Assembly: GCA_963812335.1 (NCBI GenBank)
Contig: CAWEUU010000004.1
Location: forward strand, 372,001 to 436,000
Source of the DNA: VRUE01 sp963812335
Lineage (GTDB): Bacteria; Actinomycetota; Thermoleophilia; Solirubrobacterales; 70-9
Length of the DNA: 64,000 nucleotides
Reading direction: 5' to 3'
Made by a program: the position numbers and the translations under genes. The notes under the pieces are model-generated. The model was not told the DNA's origin. It made no database searches and was given only the letters and a program-made list of their open reading frames with translations. Positions 60,643 to 64,000 of the stretch are shown here, piece by piece (position 1 is the first letter of the stretch; each line of letters begins with the position of its first letter).

Positions 60643-60716
60643 AGCGGCTGATCGGATTCGAACCGACGACCTTCTGCATGGCAAGCAGACGCTCTAGCCA
60701 GCTGAGCTACAGCCGC
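60643..60716 (-). tRNA. tRNA-Gly (anticodon GCC), target of the integrated island
   Basis: It is a complete cloverleaf on the minus strand. The acceptor GCGGCTG/CAGCCGC is perfect, the anticodon loop TTGCCAT gives GCC, the T-loop is TTCGAAT and the discriminator is U. No encoded CCA. Bases 60644-60684 (3' half) are duplicated exactly at 58141-58181, so this is the reconstituted right end of an inserted element. Confidence 0.96.
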
Positions 60717-60784
60717 ACCGGGGGGATTCTATCCGTTCCGGCGTGAAGGCCGGGCGCCTGGTCGGCGGCGCCCGGCCGGTGGGG

Positions 60785-61649
60785 CTACTTGCTGCGTACG
60801 ACGCCCGAGCGGCAGCGCTTTGCCTTGCGGACCAGCAGGCGGTCGACGAAGACCGCGGAGTCCCACTGCCTGTCCCCCTGGTCGAAGATCGAGAGGTAGA
60901 GCAGGTGCGAGCCGGGGCGCACCGGGATCGACGCGCGCAGCTTGCCGGTCGCCGCGTCGTAGGTCGTGCCCTTGGCGGCGCCTGCGGGTGACGCGGGCGT
61001 TGCGGGTCGCGTTGACGCTGATCAGGTTGCCGTCGCGCGTCGTCGCGAAGTTGCGCGGCGCTTCGATCACCGGGTTGCGTTTGCCGTTCGTGGTCCAGTT
61101 CGGCGAGTTGTCGAGTTCGGCGATGAAGGCGTCGTTGTATTCGCTGCCGACGAACTCGGGAAACTCCTCGGAGAGGAACTTGAAGCGGAAGGAGAGGCAA
61201 TTGGCCCCGCGCGGCACCTTGACGCGGATCCGCCAGATGGTCGCGTCGCGAGCTCCCCGCACTTTCGGGCCGCCGTCGGCGCAGCCGGTCGCGCCGCCCC
61301 GGTTGGGCTTATCGGCGTAGCCGACACAACCGGTCGTCAAGATCGCGAAGACGCCGCCACGACGGGGAAAGCCGCTGGTCGGCTTGTTGGAAATCCCGAC
61401 CGGGCCGTTGCCCGGCGGCGTGGTGACGAACTTGGCGCGCACGAAGCGGCGACCGTTGCCCTCGAAGATCGCCCGCGCAAGGTGAGTCGCACCGGCGTCG
61501 GATCTACTCACCCGCTGAATCCGCTTCTTGCTCCCGCCGTCGTGGATCGCGAGCGCCAACCCGGTGAAGGCGAGAAGCGCGGCGAGGGTGAGGGCGGCGA
61601 AAAGGCCCAGCCGCCCGCGGACACGTTGGGATGCTTCGTCTGGGGACAT
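60785..61649 (-). pseudogene. Choice-of-anchor L domain secreted protein, frameshifted
   Basis: A signal/anchor helix (LGLFAALTLAALLAFTGLAL) precedes a choice-of-anchor L domain (CLSFRFKFLSEEFPEFVGSE, preceded by a GGVFAILTTG strand). A single extra base near 60988 shifts the frame; the rest (TGKLRASIPVRPGSHLLYLS, then DSAVFVDRLLVR) continues in another frame to a stop at 60785. The gene is otherwise well conserved, so a very recent mutation or a sequence error is possible. Start is the ATG at 61647-61649. Confidence 0.75.
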
Positions 61650-61707
61650 GCCCAACGGCTACCCAGACGCCCACCCGGTCAAACAGCTGAGTCCAATCGG
61701 CGTCGTG

Positions 61708-62106
61708 CTATTCGCCGTCCAGCACGACGTTGACGAGGCGATCGGCCTCGGCGTTCTGCTCGCGGCGCACGTGCCGGATCGACCAGCTCGGGAAGAGGCG
61801 CAGCGCCTCCTTCGCCCTGCGGTGCAACTCGCGCATCGTCGCGTCCTTGACCTTGTATTCGCCCTTGACCTGGCGCACGATCAGCTCCGAGTCGCCGACC
61901 AGCTCCAGCTCGCTCGCCCCCAGCTCCGCGGCGCGCTCGATGCCGAGCAGCAGCGCCCGGTACTCGGCGACGTTGTTGGTGGCCGTGCCGATCCGCTCAC
62001 CGTGCTCCTCCAAGACGTTACCGTCGCCGTCCTGGACGACAGCGCCGATCGCGGCCGGGCCCGGGTTTCCCCGCGCGCCGCCGTCGACGTTCACCACGAG
62101 CTTCAA
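61708..62106 (-). CDS. Ribonuclease HI family protein
   Basis: The 132-aa RNase H-fold protein has the catalytic acids: Asp in NVDGGARGNPGPAA, Glu in NNVAEYRALLLG, Asp in LVGDSELIVRQVKG and the last Asp in EADRLVN. It would remove RNA from RNA:DNA hybrids. It starts at TTG, the only good start in frame after the upstream zinc protein gene; a longer frame through that gene is not used. Confidence 0.85.
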   Translation of the reverse strand: MKLVVNVDGGARGNPGPAAIGAVVQDGDGNVLEEHGERIGTATNNVAEYRALLLGIERAAELGASELELVGDSELIVRQVKGEYKVKDATMRELHRRAKEALRLFPSWSIRHVRREQNAEADRLVNVVLDGE

Positions 62107-62114
62107 CGGTGTCC

Positions 62115-62663
62115 CTATCCGACCCGCTCGCCGTCGCGACTGCGACCGGCGAGCGCGACGCCCAGTGCGATCCGGCCACCTTCCTCCGCCCTCGCGTTCC
62201 ATTCCCGCGCCGAGCCGTCGAGCTGCCGGACCTCCTCGCCCTTGCCGAGCTGGAAGATCGCTCGTGCCTCGTCGCTGAGGTCAACGCCCCACTGATACCA
62301 GCCCAGCTCCCAGGCGACCGTGATCCGCACCGTGCCCGCCGCGCCGGCGGCGGAGCCGATCGAGACCCGGGGCGCGCCCAGGGTCCGCATCAGGCCGGCG
62401 ACGGTGCGCGTCGCGTCGCTGGCGTTGAAGCGCGTCGCGGCCCGCTCCAGCCGGCCGCGCGGGCTCTCCACCACCTCCGGCGTCGGCCGCCGGCCGACGT
62501 TCGCGCCGGCCGCAGCCGGGTCGACCCAGCCGAGCCGCTCGGCCTGTGCCCGGCAGAGGTCGCAGACCCGCCGTGCGCCGTCCTTCGGGGTCATGTACAG
62601 GCGGGTGCGCTCTCCGGCCAGAATCGTGCGGCCACACACCGCGCAGGTCTCGTCGGGGCTCAC
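62115..62663 (-). CDS. Zinc-ribbon protein of unknown function
   Basis: The 182-aa protein has an N-terminal CxxC-x(n)-CxxC zinc ribbon (CAVCGR ... RRVCDLCRAQ, about residues 7-37) and a C-terminal domain without a recognisable motif (LGAPRVSIGSAAGAAGTVRI). It starts at GTG, 8 bp before the RNase HI gene, and may be coupled to it. Confidence 0.65.
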   Translation of the reverse strand: MSPDETCAVCGRTILAGERTRLYMTPKDGARRVCDLCRAQAERLGWVDPAAAGANVGRRPTPEVVESPRGRLERAATRFNASDATRTVAGLMRTLGAPRVSIGSAAGAAGTVRITVAWELGWYQWGVDLSDEARAIFQLGKGEEVRQLDGSAREWNARAEEGGRIALGVALAGRSRDGERVG

Positions 62664-62685
62664 CCCGCAAAGCTAGCAGCGCGGT

Positions 62686-63459
62686 CTAGGCCTCTTGCAG
62701 GGAGGACTTCAACCGCATGACGGCCTTCGTGTGCAGTTGCGAGACACGCGACTCGGTGACGCCGAGCACCTCGCCGATCTCGCGCAGGGTGAGGTTCTCG
62801 TAGTAGTAGAGCGCGACGACCAGCTGCTCGCGCTCTGGCAGGCCGCCGATCGACTCGGTCAGCCGGTCCTTGACCTCACTGCTGGCGAGCGATTCCTGCG
62901 GATCTTCGGCGCGCGGGTCGGAGATCGTGTCGAGCAGCGAGACGGAGTCGCCGGAGGAGTCGGAGATGCTCCACAGCTCGTCGAGCGCGTAGACCGAGGA
63001 GTTGGCGATCTCCAGCAGTGAGTTCTGCAGCTCCTCTTCGCTCACCCCCACCTTGGCGGCAAGCTCCGCCTCGGTCGGCGCTCGCTGCAGTTGGTGCTCG
63101 AGCTTTGACTGCGCAGCCTCGATTTCGCGGGCGCGCGAGCGGACCGAGCGCGGCACCCAGTCAAGCGAGCGCAGCTCGTCGATGATCGCGCCGCGGATCC
63201 GGGTCATTGCAAAGGTCTCGAACTTGATCCCGCGCTCAGGCTCGAAGCGCTCGATCGAGCCGATCAGGCCCATCAGCCCGTAGGAGATCAGGTCGGCGTC
63301 CTCGACGTGCGAGGGCAATCCGGCGCCGAGCCGGCCGGCGACGAACTTGACCAGCGGCGAGTAGGCGACCACGAGCCGCTCGCGCGCGCCTTTGTCGCCG
63401 TCGCCCTTGTAACGGCGCCACAGGTCGCGGAGCTCCACCTCTTTTACGCCGGTTTCCAT
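62686..63459 (-). CDS. Sigma-70 family FliA/WhiG-type sigma factor
   Basis: The 257-aa sigma factor has region 2 (YSPLVKFVAGRLGAGLPSHV, then DLISYGLMGLIGSIERFEPE and the -10 reader KFETFAMTRIRGAIIDELR), region 3 and region 4 (LREIGEVLGVTESRVSQLH). In Actinobacteria this group controls motility or sporulation. Three genes away lies a Xer recombinase gene, a common neighbour. Confidence 0.93.
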   Translation of the reverse strand: METGVKEVELRDLWRRYKGDGDKGARERLVVAYSPLVKFVAGRLGAGLPSHVEDADLISYGLMGLIGSIERFEPERGIKFETFAMTRIRGAIIDELRSLDWVPRSVRSRAREIEAAQSKLEHQLQRAPTEAELAAKVGVSEEELQNSLLEIANSSVYALDELWSISDSSGDSVSLLDTISDPRAEDPQESLASSEVKDRLTESIGGLPEREQLVVALYYYENLTLREIGEVLGVTESRVSQLHTKAVMRLKSSLQEA

Positions 63460-63502
63460 GGAATTCGCTCGATTCTATGGCCGCGAGGGCATCCGTTGGG
63501 CA

Positions 63503-64000
63503 TCAGGCGCGGGGATGGGTGGCGGCGTAGGCCTCTCGCAGGCGGGCCGCGTCGACACGAGTGTAGACCTGAGTCGTCGAGATCGATGCGTGGCCGAGCA
63601 ACTCCTGGATCGTGCGCAGATCGGCGCCGCCTTCGAGCAGGTGGGTGGCGAAGCTGTGGCGCAGGGCATGCGGCGAGACGCCCGCCGCGAGCGCCGCCTC
63701 GCGCACCCAGAGGCCGAGTCGGCGGGTGATGTCGGAGTTGGAGAGGCGGCGGCCGCTCTTGGAGAGGAAGAGCGCCCGCTCGCGCGGATCGCCCGCCAGC
63801 GCGTGGCGGCCGCGCTCCAGGTAGCTGCGCAGGGCACGCTGGGCGGGCTCTCCGACCGGCAGCAGCCGCTCCTTGGAGCCCTTGCCGAGCACCCGCAGCT
63901 GCTCGCTCTCGAAGTCGTAGGAATCGCCGTCAAGGTTGACGATCTCCTCGCAGCGCAACCCGCAGGAGTAGGCAAGCTCCAGCATCGCCCGGTCGCGCAG
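63503..64000 (-). CDS. Tyrosine recombinase XerC/XerD family, 5' end outside window
   Basis: The fragment covers the catalytic domain. Active-site residues are visible: Arg in AYSCGLRCEEIV, Lys in LGKGSKERLLPVG, HxxR in VSPHALRHSFATHL, His in LGHASIS and Tyr in TTQVYTRVD. These enzymes resolve chromosome dimers; Xer at this place with the WhiG-like gene is common. The 5' part is cut off by the window edge. Confidence 0.93.
   Translation of the reverse strand: MRDRAMLELAYSCGLRCEEIVNLDGDSYDFESEQLRVLGKGSKERLLPVGEPAQRALRSYLERGRHALAGDPRERALFLSKSGRRLSNSDITRRLGLWVREAALAAGVSPHALRHSFATHLLEGGADLRTIQELLGHASISTTQVYTRVDAARLREAYAATHPRA

Noticed and set aside
1..64000. CRISPR array
   Set aside because: No regularly spaced direct repeats of 25-40 bp found by eye; the repeats here are tRNA-derived copies and foldback elements.

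Overview
The window is a high-GC, tightly packed bacterial chromosome segment. A murT/gatD pair for peptidoglycan amidation, a WhiG/FliA-type sigma factor beside a Xer recombinase, a VKOR/DsbA oxidative-folding pair, RodZ-like and Rpf-like envelope proteins, GTG/TTG starts and tRNA genes without an encoded CCA together suggest an actinobacterium. My best guess is the class Thermoleophilia (Solirubrobacterales-like). That placement is inferred from gene content and protein style, not measured.

Layout. 1-5543: a group-4 [NiFe]-hydrogenase/formate-hydrogenlyase-like operon (hyfB'-C-E-F-G-I), broken by a frameshift every 100-200 bp although the protein sequence is otherwise conserved. 5575-9691: VKOR-DsbA, a peroxiredoxin, two alpha/beta hydrolases and an anchored cyclophilin. 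9719-14015: a methyltransferase, a diacylglycerol-kinase-like gene and murT-methyltransferase-gatD. 14017-29463: dut, hflX, a reductase, an MBL hydrolase, a DapL-like aminotransferase, dapF, miaA, miaB, a remnant of rny, recA, cinA, a RodZ-like gene, ftsK and an Rpf-like murein enzyme. 29466-39995: an arginine operon (argC-J-B-D, two small proteins, argG) preceded by an RNA methyltransferase and pheS-pheT. 40107-44385: thrS-infC and rpmI-rplT, split by an antisense wecB. 44450-49809: a large membrane protein, a cupin, tRNA-Val, a three-gene DUF6325/SHOCT/coiled-coil set and a beta-propeller lipoprotein-like gene. 49850-54280: a toxin-antitoxin graveyard with intact AbrB-PIN and DUF1778-GNAT pairs, a decayed PIN/VapB pair, an XRE regulator and several gene fragments. 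54396-60716: tRNA-Cys, glutaminase, then a layered island next to tRNA-Gly(GCC) carrying a frameshifted SF2 helicase and an AbiEi/AbiEii pair. 60785-64000: a choice-of-anchor-L protein, RNase HI, a zinc-ribbon protein, the sigma factor and a partial xer gene.

Main points of interest. (1) A 41-bp perfect direct repeat of the 3' half of tRNA-Gly flanks a ~2.5 kb AbiE island with no integrase. A third, degraded tRNA-like copy lies before the neighbouring helicase, which suggests serial integration at one tRNA. (2) The DapF homologue has serine in place of both catalytic cysteines. (3) Two ~116-bp foldback elements share one architecture; one is read in frame inside a membrane protein. (4) RNase Y is reduced to a fragment with its KH and HD domains gone. 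(5) A methyltransferase sits between murT and gatD, and wecB splits infC from rpmI-rplT.

No CRISPR array, rRNA operon, insertion sequence or replication origin was seen.
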